Assembly (NCBI RefSeq): GCF_039954625.1
Contig: NZ_CP157199.1
Location: 558,001 to 622,000, forward strand
DNA length: 64,000 bases
Direction: 5' to 3'
DNA from: Pontimicrobium sp. SW4
GTDB lineage: Bacteria; Bacteroidota; Bacteroidia; Flavobacteriales; Flavobacteriaceae
Shown: positions 32,722 through 45,330 of the stretch, piece after piece
How positions within the stretch are numbered: position 1 is the stretch's first letter
Layout: each line of letters begins with the position of its first letter
The notes under the pieces: model-generated
The model's database searches: none
Told to the model about the DNA's origin: nothing
What the model saw: the letters and a program-made list of their open reading frames with translations, nothing else
Translations under genes and position numbers: made by a program

Positions 32722-33909
32722 ATGGCAAAGGAAACTTTCGATCGTTCCAAACCGCACTTAAATATAGGTACAATTGGGCACGTTGATCACGGAAAAACAA
32801 CTTTAACTGCAGCTATTACATCTGTATTAGCTAACGCAGGATTATCTGAAGCGAGAGCATTCGATTCGATCGATAACGCTCCTGAAGAAAAAGAAAGAGG
32901 TATTACAATTAATACATCACACGTTGAGTATTCAACAGCTAATCGTCACTATGCGCACGTAGACTGTCCAGGTCACGCGGATTATGTAAAGAACATGGTA
33001 ACTGGTGCTGCTCAAATGGATGGAGCTATATTAGTAGTTGCTGCTACTGATGGTCCAATGCCACAAACTCGTGAGCATATCCTTTTAGGACGTCAGGTAG
33101 GAATTCCTCGTATTGTTGTTTTCTTAAACAAAGTTGATATGGTGGATGATGAAGAGCTTTTAGAATTAGTAGATATGGAAGTTAGAGATTTATTAAACTT
33201 CTATGAATATGACGGTGACAACGGTCCTGTAATTTCAGGTTCTGCTTTAGGAGCTTTAAATGGTGAGCAAAAATGGGTTGATACAGTTATGGAATTGATG
33301 GAAGCTGTAGATAACTGGATTGAATTACCAACTAGAGATGTTGATAAGCCTTTCTTAATGCCTATAGAAGATGTATTCTCTATTACTGGTCGTGGTACAG
33401 TTGCAACTGGTCGTATTGAAACAGGTGTTGCTAATACTGGAGATCCTGTTGATATTATTGGTATGGGAGCTGAAAAATTAACATCTACTATTACAGGAGT
33501 TGAAATGTTCCGTAAGATATTAGATAGAGGTGAAGCTGGAGATAACGTTGGTATCTTATTAAGAGGTATTGAAAAAACGGATATCCGAAGAGGAATGGTA
33601 ATCTGTAAAACAGGTTCTGTAACTCCACATGCTAAGTTTAAAGCTGAGGTTTATATCCTTAAAAAAGAAGAAGGTGGACGTCATACTCCATTCCATAATA
33701 ACTACCGTCCACAGTTCTACGTACGTACAACTGATGTAACAGGAAATATTAATTTACCTGATGGAGTTGAAATGGTAATGCCTGGAGATAACTTAACAAT
33801 TACTGTTGATTTACACCAGCCAATTGCAATGAACGTAGGTTTACGTTTCGCTATCCGTGAAGGTGGTAGAACAGTTGGAGCTGGTCAGGTTACTGAGATT
33901 TTAGACTAA
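32722..33909 (+). CDS. tuf: Elongation factor Tu
   Basis: 395 residues. GTPase that delivers aminoacyl-tRNA to the ribosome. G1 [10 protein letters not shown]2 in [13 protein letters not shown]3 DCPGHADY, G4 NKVD and G5 SGSAL are all present, followed by the two beta-barrel domains. No promoter consensus lies between the tRNA-Thr and this ATG, so it is probably made from the tRNA cluster transcript and freed by tRNA processing. A hairpin follows before tRNA-Trp. Confidence 0.99.
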   Translation: MAKETFDRSKPHLNIGTIGHVDHGKTTLTAAITSVLANAGLSEARAFDSIDNAPEEKERGITINTSHVEYSTANRHYAHVDCPGHADYVKNMVTGAAQMDGAILVVAATDGPMPQTREHILLGRQVGIPRIVVFLNKVDMVDDEELLELVDMEVRDLLNFYEYDGDNGPVISGSALGALNGEQKWVDTVMELMEAVDNWIELPTRDVDKPFLMPIEDVFSITGRGTVATGRIETGVANTGDPVDIIGMGAEKLTSTITGVEMFRKILDRGEAGDNVGILLRGIEKTDIRRGMVICKTGSVTPHAKFKAEVYILKKEEGGRHTPFHNNYRPQFYVRTTDVTGNINLPDGVEMVMPGDNLTITVDLHQPIAMNVGLRFAIREGGRTVGAGQVTEILD

Positions 33910-33932
33910 TTTAAGTTAATAAATATTAAGTT

Positions 33933-33961
33933 AAGGTATTCCGATTTTTTCGGAATACCTT
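33933..33961 (+). terminator. Hairpin between tuf and tRNA-Trp, terminator without T-tract
   Basis: Perfect 12-bp stem AAGGTATTCCGA/TCGGAATACCTT with a T5 loop, followed by GACTTATATT, not a T-run. It may weaken rather than end transcription or stabilise the tuf 3' end. Confidence 0.6.
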
Positions 33962-33972
33962 GACTTATATTT

Positions 33973-34045
33973 ACGGGTTTAGCTCAGTTGGTAGAGCACT
34001 GGTCTCCAAAACCAGGTGTCGGGAGTTCGAGTCTCTCAACCCGTG
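33973..34045 (+). tRNA. tRNA-Trp (CCA)
   Basis: 73 bases. Acceptor ACGGGTT/AACCCGT, anticodon loop CTCCAAA between CTGGT and ACCAG, T loop AGTTCGAGTCT. Discriminator G; 3' CCA not encoded. It lies 16 bases before secE. Confidence 0.97.
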
Positions 34046-34061
34046 CAAAAAATAAAAACAA

Positions 34062-34253
34062 ATGGCAGGAATAGTAAATTATATAAAAGAATCTTTTGGA
34101 GAGCTTAAAAATAATGTAAGCTGGACTCCTTGGTCAGAAGCACAAAGTTTAACAGTATTAGTTGCTGTGTTTTCTATTATTTTTTCACTGGCTATTTGGG
34201 GAGTAGATACAGTTTTTAGCAGAGTTATAAAGGCGTATTTTAATTGGATTTAA
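34062..34253 (+). CDS. secE: Preprotein translocase subunit SecE
   Basis: 63 residues, the short single-helix form. A cytoplasmic amphipathic helix (YIKESFGELKNNVSWTPW) precedes one membrane helix (about 33-55). It holds SecY in the translocon. Position between tRNA-Trp and nusG is conserved in bacteria and confirms the identity of this short sequence. Confidence 0.95.
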   Translation: MAGIVNYIKESFGELKNNVSWTPWSEAQSLTVLVAVFSIIFSLAIWGVDTVFSRVIKAYFNWI

Positions 34254-34266
34254 AAACATTTTGAGA

Positions 34267-34821
34267 ATGTCTGAGAGTGTTGAGAAAAAATGGTACGTTG
34301 TAAGGGCTGTAAGCGGTCAAGAAAACAAAATCAAAAACTACATTGAAAACGAAATTGCTAGATTAGGTTTAAGTGATTTTGTTGATCAAGTTTTGGTGCC
34401 AACCGAGAGAGTGATTCAAATACGTAATGGAAAAAAAGTCCATAAGGAAAAAGTTTTTTTTCCAGGCTATATTATGATTCAGGCAAACCTAAGTGGTGAG
34501 ATTCCGCATATCATTAAATCCATTACTAATGTAATTGGGTTTTTGGGAGAAACAAAAGGAGGTGACCCTGTACCATTAAGACAATCTGAAGTAAACAGAA
34601 TGTTAGGTAAGGTAGATGAGTTATCTGTTGAAGCAGATTCTAATGTTGCGATTCCTTTTACAAAAGGAGAAACAGTAAAAGTAATTGATGGTCCATTTAA
34701 TGGATTTGATGGTACTATTGAAAATATAAATGAAGAAAAGCGTAAGCTAGAAGTAATGGTAAAGATTTTTGGAAGAAAAACACCATTAGAGTTAAGCTAT
34801 ATGCAAGTTGAAAAAGTATAA
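34267..34821 (+). CDS. nusG: Transcription termination/antitermination protein NusG
   Basis: 184 residues from ATG 34267 (an in-frame TTG at 34261 is less likely). The NGN domain (KKWYVVRAVSGQENKI, VFFPGYIMIQANL, VIGFLG) binds RNA polymerase, and the KOW domain (FTKGETVKVIDGPFNGFDGT) contacts Rho or S10. It lies 13 bases after secE. Confidence 0.98.
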   Translation: MSESVEKKWYVVRAVSGQENKIKNYIENEIARLGLSDFVDQVLVPTERVIQIRNGKKVHKEKVFFPGYIMIQANLSGEIPHIIKSITNVIGFLGETKGGDPVPLRQSEVNRMLGKVDELSVEADSNVAIPFTKGETVKVIDGPFNGFDGTIENINEEKRKLEVMVKIFGRKTPLELSYMQVEKV

Positions 34822-34893
34822 TAATTGTTACACTATATATGTATGTTCTTGAGCTTCCAACTTTAAGAGACATATGAAACTAAATTATTAAAA

Positions 34894-35334
34894 ATGGCAA
34901 AAGAATTAGGTAAAGTAGTTAAGTTACAAGTTCGGGGAGGTGCTGCGAATCCATCGCCACCGGTTGGACCCGCTTTAGGTGCTGCTGGAGTTAACATAAT
35001 GGAGTTCTGTAAACAATTTAATGCAAGAACTCAAGATAAGCCTGGTAAAGTATTACCGGTTGTTATCTCTGTTTACAAAGACAAATCATTTGATTTTGTA
35101 ATCAAGACTCCTCCAGCTGCAGTACAATTATTAGAAGCGGCCAAGGTGAAAAAAGGTTCAGGAGAACCAAACCGAAAAAAAGTAGCTAAAGTTTCTTGGG
35201 ATCAAGTTAAAACTATTGCTGAAGACAAGATGGTAGATTTAAATGCATTTACAATTGAATCAGCAATGAAAATGGTTGCGGGAACTGCAAGATCTATGGG
35301 TATAACTGTTAAAGGTGGTGAAGCACCTAATTAA
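34894..35334 (+). CDS. rplK: 50S ribosomal protein uL11
   Basis: 146 residues. [20 protein letters not shown] at the N-terminus (proline-rich factor-binding part) and the rRNA-binding C-terminal domain with [12 protein letters not shown]. It forms the GTPase-associated centre with 23S rRNA and L10/L12. First gene of the rplKAJL group, 72 bases after nusG. Confidence 0.99.
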   Translation: MAKELGKVVKLQVRGGAANPSPPVGPALGAAGVNIMEFCKQFNARTQDKPGKVLPVVISVYKDKSFDFVIKTPPAAVQLLEAAKVKKGSGEPNRKKVAKVSWDQVKTIAEDKMVDLNAFTIESAMKMVAGTARSMGITVKGGEAPN

Positions 35335-35351
35335 CCTAAAAAGATTTTAAA

Positions 35352-36041
35352 ATGGCAAGATTAACAAAAAAACAAAAAGAAGCTGTTGCTAAAATAGAGA
35401 AAGGAAGATTTTATTCTCTAAACGAGGCATCAGTATTAATAAAAGAAATTACCAATGCAAAGTTTGATGCATCAGTAGATTTAGCTGTTCGTTTAGGGGT
35501 AGATCCTAGAAAAGCTAACCAAATGGTAAGAGGTGTAGTATCTCTTCCACACGGTACTGGTAAAGATGTTAAAGTTTTAGCATTAGTAACTCCAGACAAA
35601 GAAGCAGAAGCTAAAGAAGCTGGTGCTGATTATGTTGGTTTGGATGAATACCTTGAAAAAATTAAAGGTGGTTGGACAGACGTTGATGTAATTATTACTA
35701 TGCCTAGCGTTATGGGTAAATTAGGTCCTTTAGGACGAGTATTAGGTCCTCGTGGCTTAATGCCTAATCCAAAAACAGGTACAGTAACTATGGATGTTGC
35801 TAAAGCTGTTGGTGAAGTGAAAGCTGGTAAAATTGACTTTAAAGTTGATAAAACTGGTATTGTTCATGCAGCAATTGGTAAAGCATCATTTAGTGCTGAT
35901 AAAATTGCAGGTAATGCACAAGAGTTACTTACAACATTAATGAAACTCAAACCAACTGCGGCAAAAGGAACTTACGTAAAAAGCATTTTTATGTCAAGTA
36001 CAATGAGTCCTAGTGTTGCAATTGATCCAAAAATAGGTTAA
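35352..36041 (+). CDS. rplA: 50S ribosomal protein uL1
   Basis: 229 residues. L1 stalk protein with the signature [20 protein letters not shown] followed by [13 protein letters not shown]. In many bacteria L1 represses its own operon by binding the rplK leader; no clear mimic of the 23S site was recognised here. 17 bases after rplK. Confidence 0.99.
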   Translation: MARLTKKQKEAVAKIEKGRFYSLNEASVLIKEITNAKFDASVDLAVRLGVDPRKANQMVRGVVSLPHGTGKDVKVLALVTPDKEAEAKEAGADYVGLDEYLEKIKGGWTDVDVIITMPSVMGKLGPLGRVLGPRGLMPNPKTGTVTMDVAKAVGEVKAGKIDFKVDKTGIVHAAIGKASFSADKIAGNAQELLTTLMKLKPTAAKGTYVKSIFMSSTMSPSVAIDPKIG

Positions 36042-36059
36042 GCAGTAAAACTTTTTATT

Positions 36060-36581
36060 ATGACAAGAGAAGAAAAATCACAAGTAATTGAAGAGTTAAC
36101 TGCTCAATTATCCGAAAACGCAAATATTTATTTGGCTGATATTTCTGGATTAGATGCAGGAACTACTTCAAACTTACGTCGTGCTTGCTTTAAAGCAAAC
36201 GTTAAGTTGGCAGTTGTAAAGAATACCTTGCTTGAAAAAGCAATGATGGCTTCAGATAGAGAATTTGGAGAATTACCTTCTATATTAAAGGGTAATACTT
36301 CGGTTATGTATTCTGAGACAGGAAACGCACCAGCAAAAGTAATTAAAGCTTTTAGAAAAAAATCAGATAAGCCTTTATTAAAAGGAGCTTTTATTGAAGA
36401 AGCAATTTACTTAGGTGACGACCAATTAGATATGTTGGTAGATATCAAATCTAGAGAAGAACTTATTGGAGATATTATTGGATTATTACAATCTCCAGCT
36501 AAGAACGTTGTTTCAGCGCTTCAGTCTAGTGGTGGTAAATTATCAGGTATCTTAAAAACACTATCTCAAAAAGAGGGATAG
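36060..36581 (+). CDS. rplJ: 50S ribosomal protein uL10
   Basis: 173 residues. N-terminal rRNA-binding domain (KSQVIEELTAQLSENANIYL, LRRACFKANVKLAVVKNTLL) and a C-terminal helix that binds L7/L12 dimers. 18 bases after rplA, so the usual long L10 leader is absent. Confidence 0.98.
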   Translation: MTREEKSQVIEELTAQLSENANIYLADISGLDAGTTSNLRRACFKANVKLAVVKNTLLEKAMMASDREFGELPSILKGNTSVMYSETGNAPAKVIKAFRKKSDKPLLKGAFIEEAIYLGDDQLDMLVDIKSREELIGDIIGLLQSPAKNVVSALQSSGGKLSGILKTLSQKEG

Positions 36582-36644
36582 TTTAAAATGTACGCACTTT
36601 TTACAAAATAAATTAAATTACAAAATTATTAAAACGATAGAAAA

Positions 36645-37022
36645 ATGGCAGATTTAAAAGATTTCGCAGAACAGTTAGTAAACTTAACAGTAAAAGAGGT
36701 TAACGAATTAGCTGGAATATTAAAAGATGAATATGGTATCGAACCTGCTGCTGCTGCAGTTGCTGTAGCTGCTGGCCCTGGAGCTGGTGGTGATGATGCT
36801 GGTGAAGCGCAAACAGAGTTTGATGTAATTCTTAAAGCAGCTGGTGGTTCTAAATTAGCAGTTGTAAAATTAGTTAAAGAATTAACTGGTTTAGGATTAA
36901 AAGAAGCTAAAGAATTAGTTGATAATGCACCTAGCGCTATCAAAGAAGGAGTTTCTAAAGATGAAGCTGAAGGCCTTAAGTCTTCTCTAGAAGAAGCTGG
37001 AGCAGAGGTTGAGCTTAAGTAA
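36645..37022 (+). CDS. rplL: 50S ribosomal protein bL12 (L7/L12)
   Basis: 125 residues. Dimerising N-terminal domain, Ala/Gly-rich hinge ([16 protein letters not shown]) and C-terminal factor-binding domain ([20 protein letters not shown]). It recruits translational GTPases. 63 bases after rplJ; a long hairpin follows before rpoB. Confidence 0.99.
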   Translation: MADLKDFAEQLVNLTVKEVNELAGILKDEYGIEPAAAAVAVAAGPGAGGDDAGEAQTEFDVILKAAGGSKLAVVKLVKELTGLGLKEAKELVDNAPSAIKEGVSKDEAEGLKSSLEEAGAEVELK

Positions 37023-37044
37023 GCTTAACTAACCTACAAAATAT

Positions 37045-37086
37045 GGTTTAGGTCTGGAGAGGTGTCTCTACGACCTAGACCCTTTT
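37045..37086 (+). terminator. Intercistronic hairpin between rplL and rpoB (attenuator-like)
   Basis: A 10-bp outer stem (GGTTTAGGTC at 37045-37054 with GACCTAGACC at 37072-37081, one G-T pair) and an inner GAGA/TCTC stem, followed by CTTTT. It fits partial termination or RNA processing that sets the ratio of ribosomal protein to polymerase synthesis, as known in E. coli at this place. Confidence 0.6.
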
Positions 37087-37144
37087 GTGTATATAAACGT
37101 TATGTACACGTAAAATTATTTTTTAATCAAAATTTCGTCCGTCG

Positions 37145-40100
37145 ATGTTAGCAACTAAAGCTGAAAGATTAAATTTCTCGTCTATTGTAAATAGAACCGA
37201 ATACCCTGATTTTCTGGATATTCAGATTAAATCCTTCCAGGATTTTTTCCAGTTAGAAACAAAATCAGAAGAAAGAGGTGATGAAGGGTTATATAACACC
37301 TTCATGGAAAACTTCCCGATTACAGATACTCGTAATCAATTTGTCTTGGAATTTTTGGATTATTTTATTGATCCACCAAGATACACCATAGAAGAATGTA
37401 TTGAAAGAGGACTTACTTATAGTGTTCCGCTTAAAGCAAGACTTAAATTATACTGTACAGATCCTGAACATGAAGATTTCGAAACTATTGTTCAAGATGT
37501 GTATTTAGGTACAATTCCATATATGACACCTAGTGGTACATTTTGTATCAATGGGGCAGAACGTGTTGTTGTATCTCAATTACATAGATCTCCAGGTGTA
37601 TTCTTTGGGCAATCTTTCCATGCTAATGGAACTAAATTATATTCGGCAAGAGTAATTCCTTTCAAAGGTTCTTGGATTGAATTTGCTACAGACATTAATA
37701 GTGTCATGTATGCGTATATCGATAGAAAGAAAAAATTACCTGTAACTACACTATTCCGTGCTATTGGATTTGAAAGAGATAAAGATATTCTTGAAATATT
37801 TGATCTAGCTGAAGAAGTGAAAGTTTCTAAATCGGGACTTAAAAAAGTAATCAATCGCAAACTTGCTGCACGTGTGCTTAATACATGGCATGAAGATTTT
37901 GTTGATGAAGATACAGGAGAAGTAGTATCAATAGAAAGAAATGAAATTGTTCTTGATCGTGATACTATATTAGATAAGGACAATGTAGAAGAAATTCTTG
38001 AAGCTGGTGTGAAAACTATTCTTTTACACAAAGAAGATGGACAATCTGGTGATTACGCAATTATCCATAACACACTTCAAAAAGACCCTACTAACTCTGA
38101 AAAAGAAGCAGTAGAACACATTTACCGTCAATTACGTAATGCTGAGCCGCCAGATGAGGAAACAGCTCGTGGTATTATTGACAAGCTATTCTTTAGTGAT
38201 CAACGTTATAACTTAGGTGAAGTTGGTCGTTATAGAATGAATAAAAAATTACAGTTAGATATTGGAATGGATAAGCAAGTGCTTACCAAAGAAGATATTA
38301 TTACTATCATAAAATACTTAATTGAATTAATTAACTCAAAAGCAGAGATTGATGATATTGATCACTTATCTAACCGTCGTGTACGTACAGTAGGTGAGCA
38401 GTTATCTTCTCAATTTGGTGTTGGTTTAGCGCGTATGGCACGTACTATTCGTGAACGTATGAATGTTCGTGATAATGAGGTGTTTACGCCAATAGATTTG
38501 ATTAATGCAAAGACCTTGTCGTCTGTAATTAACTCATTTTTTGGAACCAACCAGCTATCTCAGTTTATGGACCAAACCAATCCATTAGCAGAGATTACGC
38601 ATAAGCGTCGTTTATCAGCTTTAGGACCTGGAGGTTTATCTCGTGAAAGAGCGGGATTTGAGGTTCGTGATGTTCACTATACACACTACGGACGTTTATG
38701 TCCTATCGAAACGCCAGAAGGACCAAACATTGGTTTAATTTCTTCGCTTTCGGTTTATGCAAAAGTAAATTCAATGGGATTCATTGAAACACCTTATAGG
38801 TCAGTTGAAAATGGAGTAGTTGATATTAAAGGAACACCAGTTTACTTAAGTGCTGAAGAAGAAGAAGAAAAACTAATAGCTCAGGCTACCGTTAAAGTTG
38901 ATGACAAAGGAAAAATCCTACACGATCAAATTATTGCACGTCAAGAAGGTGATTTCCCTGTGGTAGATCCAACATCTATTCATTATACAGATGTTGCGCC
39001 AAACCAAATTTCATCTATCTCGGCATCGTTAATTCCATTCTTAGAGCATGATGATGCAAACCGTGCGTTGATGGGATCAAACATGATGCGTCAAGCGGTA
39101 CCATTATTACGTCCTCAAGCTCCTATTGTTGGAACAGGATTAGAGCGTCAAGTAGCTTCAGATTCAAGAGTATTAATTAATGCCCAAGGAGAAGGAGTTG
39201 TAGAGTATGTAGATGCTAACGAAATAGTTATTAAATATAACCGTACTGAAGAAGAAGCCATGGTAAGTTTCGATACAGATACGGTAACATATCCTTTAAC
39301 TAAGTTTAGAAAAACAAACCAAGGAACATCTGTTAATTTAAAAGCAATTGTTAAAAAAGGAGATAAAGTAACTAAAGGACAAGTATTGTGTGAAGGTTAC
39401 GCAACCCAAAAAGGAGAATTAGCTTTAGGTAGAAACATGAAAGTTGCCTTCATGCCTTGGAAAGGATATAATTTTGAGGATGCAATTGTAATTTCCGAAA
39501 AAGTTGTTAGAGAAGATGTATTTACATCTATTCATATAGATGAATATTCTTTAGAAGTAAGAGATACAAAGCTTGGTAATGAAGAGTTAACTAACGATAT
39601 TCCTAATGTTTCAGAAGAGGCTACGAAAGACCTTGATGAGCATGGAATGATTCGTGTTGGTGCCGAAATTAAACCAGGAGATATCTTAATTGGTAAAATT
39701 ACTCCAAAAGGAGAAAGTGATCCTACTCCTGAAGAAAAATTATTACGTGCTATTTTTGGAGATAAAGCTGGAGATGTAAAAGACGCATCCTTAAAAGCTT
39801 CACCTTCTTTACATGGTGTTGTAATTGATAAGAAATTGTTTGCAAGAGCAATTAAAGATAAGCGTAAAAGAGCTCAAGATAAAGAAGATATTTCTCAACT
39901 AGAAGCTGTTTACGACAAAAAGTTTGATGACTTAATAGAAGTTTTAATTGAAAAACTTTTTGCTATAGTTGCTGGAAAAACTGCTCAGGGTGTATTTAAT
40001 GATTTAGGTGAAGAGGTTTTCCCTAAAGGAAAGAAGTTTACTTTAAAAATGTTAAATGCTGTAGATGATTATGCACATTTAGTATCAGGAAAGTGGACCA

Positions 40101-40957
40101 CAGATGAACAGACTAATAAATTAGTTGCAGATTTAATTCACAACTATAAAATTAAAGAAAATGATCTTCAAGGATCTTTAAGACGTGAGAAGTTTACAAT
40201 CTCAGTTGGTGATGAATTGCCAGCAGGTATTATAAAATTAGCTAAAGTTTATATTGCTAAAAAACGTAAACTGAAAGTTGGAGATAAAATGGCAGGACGT
40301 CACGGTAACAAAGGTATTGTTGCTCGTATTGTTCGTCAAGAAGATATGCCTTTCTTAGAAGATGGAACGCCTGTTGATATCGTATTGAATCCACTTGGTG
40401 TACCTTCTCGTATGAATATTGGTCAGATTTATGAAACAGTATTAGGATGGGCAGGACAAAAATTAGATCGTAAGTACGCTACACCAATTTTTGATGGTGC
40501 TACAATTGATCAGATTAATGGATTCACAGACGAAGCTGGAATTCCAAGATATGGTCATACTTATCTATATGATGGAGGTACAGGATCTCGTTTTGATCAA
40601 CCAGCAACAGTTGGTGTTATCTATATGTTAAAACTAGGACATATGGTAGACGATAAGATGCATGCACGTTCAATTGGACCATATTCATTAATTACACAAC
40701 AACCTCTTGGTGGTAAAGCACAATTTGGTGGTCAGCGTTTTGGAGAAATGGAAGTTTGGGCACTTGAAGCTTATGGTGCATCGGCAACATTAAGAGAAAT
40801 CTTAACAGTAAAATCTGATGATGTAATTGGTAGAGCAAAAACTTACGAAGCAATCGTAAAAGGAGAACCAATGCCAGAACCTGGACTACCAGAATCTTTC
40901 AACGTATTAATGCACGAATTGAAAGGTCTTGGACTAGACATAAGATTAGAAGAGTAA
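37145..40957 (+). CDS. rpoB: RNA polymerase beta subunit
   Basis: 1,270 residues. The rifampicin pocket [20 protein letters not shown] and [20 protein letters not shown] is wild type at the main resistance positions (Q, D, H, S). The GRHGNKG block and [14 protein letters not shown] are also canonical. It forms the catalytic core with RpoC. 122 bases after rplL, 26 bases before rpoC. Confidence 0.99.
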   Translation: MLATKAERLNFSSIVNRTEYPDFLDIQIKSFQDFFQLETKSEERGDEGLYNTFMENFPITDTRNQFVLEFLDYFIDPPRYTIEECIERGLTYSVPLKARLKLYCTDPEHEDFETIVQDVYLGTIPYMTPSGTFCINGAERVVVSQLHRSPGVFFGQSFHANGTKLYSARVIPFKGSWIEFATDINSVMYAYIDRKKKLPVTTLFRAIGFERDKDILEIFDLAEEVKVSKSGLKKVINRKLAARVLNTWHEDFVDEDTGEVVSIERNEIVLDRDTILDKDNVEEILEAGVKTILLHKEDGQSGDYAIIHNTLQKDPTNSEKEAVEHIYRQLRNAEPPDEETARGIIDKLFFSDQRYNLGEVGRYRMNKKLQLDIGMDKQVLTKEDIITIIKYLIELINSKAEIDDIDHLSNRRVRTVGEQLSSQFGVGLARMARTIRERMNVRDNEVFTPIDLINAKTLSSVINSFFGTNQLSQFMDQTNPLAEITHKRRLSALGPGGLSRERAGFEVRDVHYTHYGRLCPIETPEGPNIGLISSLSVYAKVNSMGFIETPYRSVENGVVDIKGTPVYLSAEEEEEKLIAQATVKVDDKGKILHDQIIARQEGDFPVVDPTSIHYTDVAPNQISSISASLIPFLEHDDANRALMGSNMMRQAVPLLRPQAPIVGTGLERQVASDSRVLINAQGEGVVEYVDANEIVIKYNRTEEEAMVSFDTDTVTYPLTKFRKTNQGTSVNLKAIVKKGDKVTKGQVLCEGYATQKGELALGRNMKVAFMPWKGYNFEDAIVISEKVVREDVFTSIHIDEYSLEVRDTKLGNEELTNDIPNVSEEATKDLDEHGMIRVGAEIKPGDILIGKITPKGESDPTPEEKLLRAIFGDKAGDVKDASLKASPSLHGVVIDKKLFARAIKDKRKRAQDKEDISQLEAVYDKKFDDLIEVLIEKLFAIVAGKTAQGVFNDLGEEVFPKGKKFTLKMLNAVDDYAHLVSGKWTTDEQTNKLVADLIHNYKIKENDLQGSLRREKFTISVGDELPAGIIKLAKVYIAKKRKLKVGDKMAGRHGNKGIVARIVRQEDMPFLEDGTPVDIVLNPLGVPSRMNIGQIYETVLGWAGQKLDRKYATPIFDGATIDQINGFTDEAGIPRYGHTYLYDGGTGSRFDQPATVGVIYMLKLGHMVDDKMHARSIGPYSLITQQPLGGKAQFGGQRFGEMEVWALEAYGASATLREILTVKSDDVIGRAKTYEAIVKGEPMPEPGLPESFNVLMHELKGLGLDIRLEE

Positions 40958-40983
40958 TTAATTCATTATCATAACCATATATT

Positions 40984-43900
40984 ATGGCAAGAAAGCAAGA
41001 TAAGAATACAGTACAGAGATTTAATAAAATCTCAATTGGTTTAGCATCTCCAGAGTCAATTTTGGCTGCCTCTCGTGGAGAAGTTTTAAAACCAGAAACT
41101 ATTAACTATAGAACACATAAACCAGAACGTGATGGTTTATTCTGTGAGCGTATTTTTGGACCTGTAAAGGACTACGAATGTGCTTGTGGTAAGTATAAGC
41201 GTATACGCTACAAAGGTATTGTTTGTGACCGTTGTGGGGTAGAAGTAACCGAAAAGAAAGTACGTCGTGACCGTGTAGGCCACATTAACCTTGTTGTTCC
41301 AGTAGCACACATTTGGTACTTCCGTTCGCTGCCTAACAAAATTGGGTATTTACTTGGATTACCATCTAAGAAATTAGACATGATTATCTATTACGAGCGT
41401 TATGTAGTAATCCAACCAGGAAATGCTAAAAATGCTGAAGGTGAGCCTGTTCAAAAAATGGATTTCTTAACGGAAGAAGAATACTTAAATATTCTTGAAA
41501 CACTTCCAAAAGAAAATCAATATTTAGATGATAACGACCCAGAAAAGTTCATTGCTAAAATGGGAGCTGAATGTTTAATTGAACTATTATCACGAATTGA
41601 TTTAGATTCATTATCATTCGAATTACGTCATAAAGCGAATACTGAAACGTCTAAACAACGTAAAACAGAAGCCTTAAAACGTCTTCAAGTTGTTGAAGCA
41701 TTTAGAGAAGCTAACGAGAATAGAGAAAATCACCCTGAATGGATGATTATGAAGGCTGTTCCAGTAATTCCACCAGAATTACGTCCTTTAGTGCCTCTTG
41801 ATGGTGGTCGTTTTGCAACGTCTGATTTAAATGATTTATATCGTCGTGTTATTATTCGTAACAATCGTCTTAAGAGACTTGTTGAGATTAAAGCACCAGA
41901 GGTTATTTTGCGTAATGAAAAGCGTATGTTGCAAGAATCTGTAGATTCATTATTTGATAACACGCGTAAATCATCAGCAGTTAAAACCGATTCAAATAGA
42001 CCTTTAAAATCTTTATCAGATTCATTAAAAGGTAAGCAAGGTCGTTTCCGTCAAAACTTACTTGGTAAGCGTGTGGATTATTCTGCACGTTCAGTAATTG
42101 TTGTTGGACCAGAATTAAAATTATTTGAATGTGGATTGCCAAAAAATATGGCAGCTGAGTTATATAAGCCTTTTGTAATTAGAAAATTAATTGAAAGAGG
42201 AATTGTAAAAACTGTAAAGTCTGCAAAGAAAATTATAGATAAAAAAGAACCTGTAGTTTGGGATATTTTAGAGAATGTTTTAAAAGGACATCCAGTACTT
42301 TTAAATCGTGCTCCTACACTTCACAGACTTGGAATACAAGCATTTCAACCAAAGCTTATCGAAGGTAAAGCAATCCAGTTACATCCATTAGTATGTACTG
42401 CATTTAATGCCGATTTCGATGGTGACCAAATGGCTGTACATTTACCGTTAGGACCTGAGGCTATTCTTGAAGCTCAACTTTTAATGTTGGCATCTCATAA
42501 TATCTTGAACCCTGCAAATGGTTCTCCTGTAACGGTACCTTCTCAAGATATGGTACTTGGTCTATATTATATGACTAAGTTGCGTAAATCGACAGAAGAT
42601 GTAAAGGTTATTGGTGAAGGATTAACATTCTATTCTCCAGAAGAGGTTGTTATTGCTTACAATGAAAATAAAGCTGATCTTAATGCTGCTATCAAAGTTA
42701 GAACTAAAGACTTCAATGAAGCAGGTGAGTTAGTAAATCAAATTGTTGAAACTACTGTTGGACGTGTATTATTTAACGATAAAGTTCCTGAAGTAGCTGG
42801 ATATATTAATGAAGTATTAACTAAAAAATCTCTTAGAGATATTATTGGTGATATTTTAAAAGCAACTAGTGTGCCTGAAACGGCTGCGTTCTTAGATGAA
42901 ATTAAAACCTTAGGGTATAAGTTTGCATTCCAAGGTGGATTATCGTTTAGTTTAGGGGATATTATTATTCCACCAGAGAAGCATACTATGATTGATGCTG
43001 CTAACAAGGAAGTAGAAGGTATTAGAGCTAACTATAACATGGGACTTATAACGAATAATGAACGTTATAACCAAGTTATTGATATTTGGACGTCTACAAA
43101 TGCTGAATTGACAGAGTTATCAATGAAACGTATTCGTGAAGACCAACAAGGGTTTAACTCAGTATTTATGATGCTTGATTCTGGAGCTCGTGGATCTAAA
43201 GAACAAATTCGTCAGCTTACAGGAATGCGTGGATTGATGGCAAAACCTAAAAAATCTAACGCAGGAGGAGGTGAAATTATTGAAAATCCAATTCTTTCTA
43301 ACTTTAAGGAAGGACTTTCAATTTTAGAATACTTTATTTCTACTCACGGTGCACGTAAAGGTCTTGCCGATACCGCACTTAAAACTGCCGATGCTGGTTA
43401 TTTAACACGTCGTTTGGTTGATGTATCTCAAGATGTTATTGTAAATGAAGAAGATTGTGCTACGTTAAGAGGTATTAATGTAGAACCATTAAAGAAAAAC
43501 GAAGAAGTTGTTGAGAGTTTAGAAGATAGAATAGTAGGTCGTACCTCATTATATGATGTTTATGACCCACTAACCGATGAACTTTTGGTTGAAGCTGGAG
43601 GTCATATTTATGACGACATTGCTAAGAAAATCGAAAATTCACCTGTAGATGCAGTAGAAGTACGTTCACCATTAACTTGCGAAGCTAAGAAGGGAATCTG
43701 TACTAAATGTTACGGTCGTAACCTTGCTACTGGTAAAATGGTACAGCGTGGTGAGGCAGTTGGTGTTGTTGCAGCACAATCTATTGGAGAACCTGGAACA
43801 CAGTTAACGCTTCGTACATTCCACGTTGGAGGTATAGCGGGTAATATTTCTGAAGAGAATAAATTGGCTGTGAAGTTTAATGGTATAGCTGAAATTGAAG

Positions 43901-45285
43901 ATCTTAAAACTGTAAAGAGTGAAGATAGTGAAGGAAATGAAATTGATGTAGTAATTTCTAGAACGTCTGAGATCAAGTTAATTGATGAGAAAACGGGTAT
44001 TACTTTAAGTACCAATAATATTCCTTACGGATCTACAATCTTTATAAAGAATGGTCAGAAGTTGAAAGCTAATGATGTTGTTTGTCAGTGGGATCCTTAT
44101 AACGGTGTGATTATTTCAGAATTCTCTGGAAAAGTAGCTTACGAAAACATTGAGCAAGGGGTAACGTACCAAGTTGAAATTGATGAGCAAACTGGTTTCC
44201 AAGAAAAAGTAATTTCTGAATCAAGAAATAAGAAGTTAATTCCAACACTACATATTAATGATAGTAAAGGAGAAACAATACGTTCTTATAACTTGCCAGT
44301 TGGTGCTCACTTGATGATTGATGATGGTGAAAAGATTAACTTAGGTAAAATTTTAGTTAAGATTCCTCGTAAGTCTGCAAAATCTGGAGATATTACCGGA
44401 GGTCTACCTCGTGTAACAGAGCTATTCGAAGCGCGTAATCCATCTAACCCAGCTGTAGTTAGTGAAATAGATGGTGTAGTTTCTTTTGGTAAAATTAAGA
44501 GAGGTAACCGTGAGATTATAGTTGAATCTAAACTAGGAGATATTAAGAAATACTTAGTGAAACTTTCAAATCAAATTCTTGTTCAAGAAAATGATTTTGT
44601 TAAAGCTGGTATGCCATTATCTGATGGTTCAATTACACCTAACGATATTTTAAATATTAAAGGTCCTTCTGCAGTGCAACAATACTTAGTTAATGAAGTA
44701 CAAGAAGTATATCGTTTACAAGGTGTGAAAATTAATGATAAGCACTTTGAAGTTGTTGTAAGGCAAATGATGCGTAAGGTTAGAATTCAAGATTCTGGTG
44801 ATACTATCTTCTTAGAAGATCAATTAGTACATAAGTCTGATTTTATTGAAGAAAATGACGAGATTTTTGGAAAGAAAGTAGTAGAAGAGGCAGGAGATTC
44901 TGAAAACCTAAAAGCTGGACAAATTATTACGTCTAGAGAGTTAAGAGATGAAAACTCATTGTTACGTCGTGAAGATAAGAACTTAGTTGTAGCTCGTGAT
45001 GCGAATCCAGCAACAGCAACTCCTATTCTTCAAGGAATTACAAGAGCTTCGCTTCAAACAAAATCATTTATCTCTGCAGCTTCCTTCCAAGAAACAACTA
45101 AAGTTTTAAACGAAGCAGCCGTTAATGGTAAAATAGATACGCTTGAAGGACTTAAAGAAAACGTAATTGTTGGACATAAGATTCCAGCGGGTACTGGACT
45201 TAGACATTACGAGAATATTATCGTTGGTTCTAAAGAAGAGTTTGACGAAATGATGCAAGCTAAACAAGAGCTAAATTATAACTAA
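40984..45285 (+). CDS. rpoC: RNA polymerase beta' subunit
   Basis: 1,433 residues. The catalytic magnesium loop [15 protein letters not shown] is intact. Zinc site 1 ([20 protein letters not shown]) lies near residues 66-84, and the second cysteine cluster ([15 protein letters not shown]) lies near 900. The trigger loop region [20 protein letters not shown] is present. A perfect terminator follows. Confidence 0.99.
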   Translation: MARKQDKNTVQRFNKISIGLASPESILAASRGEVLKPETINYRTHKPERDGLFCERIFGPVKDYECACGKYKRIRYKGIVCDRCGVEVTEKKVRRDRVGHINLVVPVAHIWYFRSLPNKIGYLLGLPSKKLDMIIYYERYVVIQPGNAKNAEGEPVQKMDFLTEEEYLNILETLPKENQYLDDNDPEKFIAKMGAECLIELLSRIDLDSLSFELRHKANTETSKQRKTEALKRLQVVEAFREANENRENHPEWMIMKAVPVIPPELRPLVPLDGGRFATSDLNDLYRRVIIRNNRLKRLVEIKAPEVILRNEKRMLQESVDSLFDNTRKSSAVKTDSNRPLKSLSDSLKGKQGRFRQNLLGKRVDYSARSVIVVGPELKLFECGLPKNMAAELYKPFVIRKLIERGIVKTVKSAKKIIDKKEPVVWDILENVLKGHPVLLNRAPTLHRLGIQAFQPKLIEGKAIQLHPLVCTAFNADFDGDQMAVHLPLGPEAILEAQLLMLASHNILNPANGSPVTVPSQDMVLGLYYMTKLRKSTEDVKVIGEGLTFYSPEEVVIAYNENKADLNAAIKVRTKDFNEAGELVNQIVETTVGRVLFNDKVPEVAGYINEVLTKKSLRDIIGDILKATSVPETAAFLDEIKTLGYKFAFQGGLSFSLGDIIIPPEKHTMIDAANKEVEGIRANYNMGLITNNERYNQVIDIWTSTNAELTELSMKRIREDQQGFNSVFMMLDSGARGSKEQIRQLTGMRGLMAKPKKSNAGGGEIIENPILSNFKEGLSILEYFISTHGARKGLADTALKTADAGYLTRRLVDVSQDVIVNEEDCATLRGINVEPLKKNEEVVESLEDRIVGRTSLYDVYDPLTDELLVEAGGHIYDDIAKKIENSPVDAVEVRSPLTCEAKKGICTKCYGRNLATGKMVQRGEAVGVVAAQSIGEPGTQLTLRTFHVGGIAGNISEENKLAVKFNGIAEIEDLKTVKSEDSEGNEIDVVISRTSEIKLIDEKTGITLSTNNIPYGSTIFIKNGQKLKANDVVCQWDPYNGVIISEFSGKVAYENIEQGVTYQVEIDEQTGFQEKVISESRNKKLIPTLHINDSKGETIRSYNLPVGAHLMIDDGEKINLGKILVKIPRKSAKSGDITGGLPRVTELFEARNPSNPAVVSEIDGVVSFGKIKRGNREIIVESKLGDIKKYLVKLSNQILVQENDFVKAGMPLSDGSITPNDILNIKGPSAVQQYLVNEVQEVYRLQGVKINDKHFEVVVRQMMRKVRIQDSGDTIFLEDQLVHKSDFIEENDEIFGKKVVEEAGDSENLKAGQIITSRELRDENSLLRREDKNLVVARDANPATATPILQGITRASLQTKSFISAASFQETTKVLNEAAVNGKIDTLEGLKENVIVGHKIPAGTGLRHYENIIVGSKEEFDEMMQAKQELNYN

Positions 45286-45289
45286 ATAT

Positions 45290-45318
45290 AAAATTCCCGC
45301 TCTTGCGGGAATTTTTTT
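45290..45318 (+). terminator. Rho-independent terminator of rpoC
   Basis: Perfect stem AAATTCCCGC/GCGGGAATTT with TCTT loop and a T7 tract, ending the tuf/rplK-rpoBC transcripts. Confidence 0.95.
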
Positions 45319-45330
45319 AAATTTATTATT

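Noticed and set aside
37576..38031. Minus-strand frame of 151 codons inside rpoB
   Set aside because: It is the serine- and threonine-rich antisense of a strongly conserved gene and has no family features.
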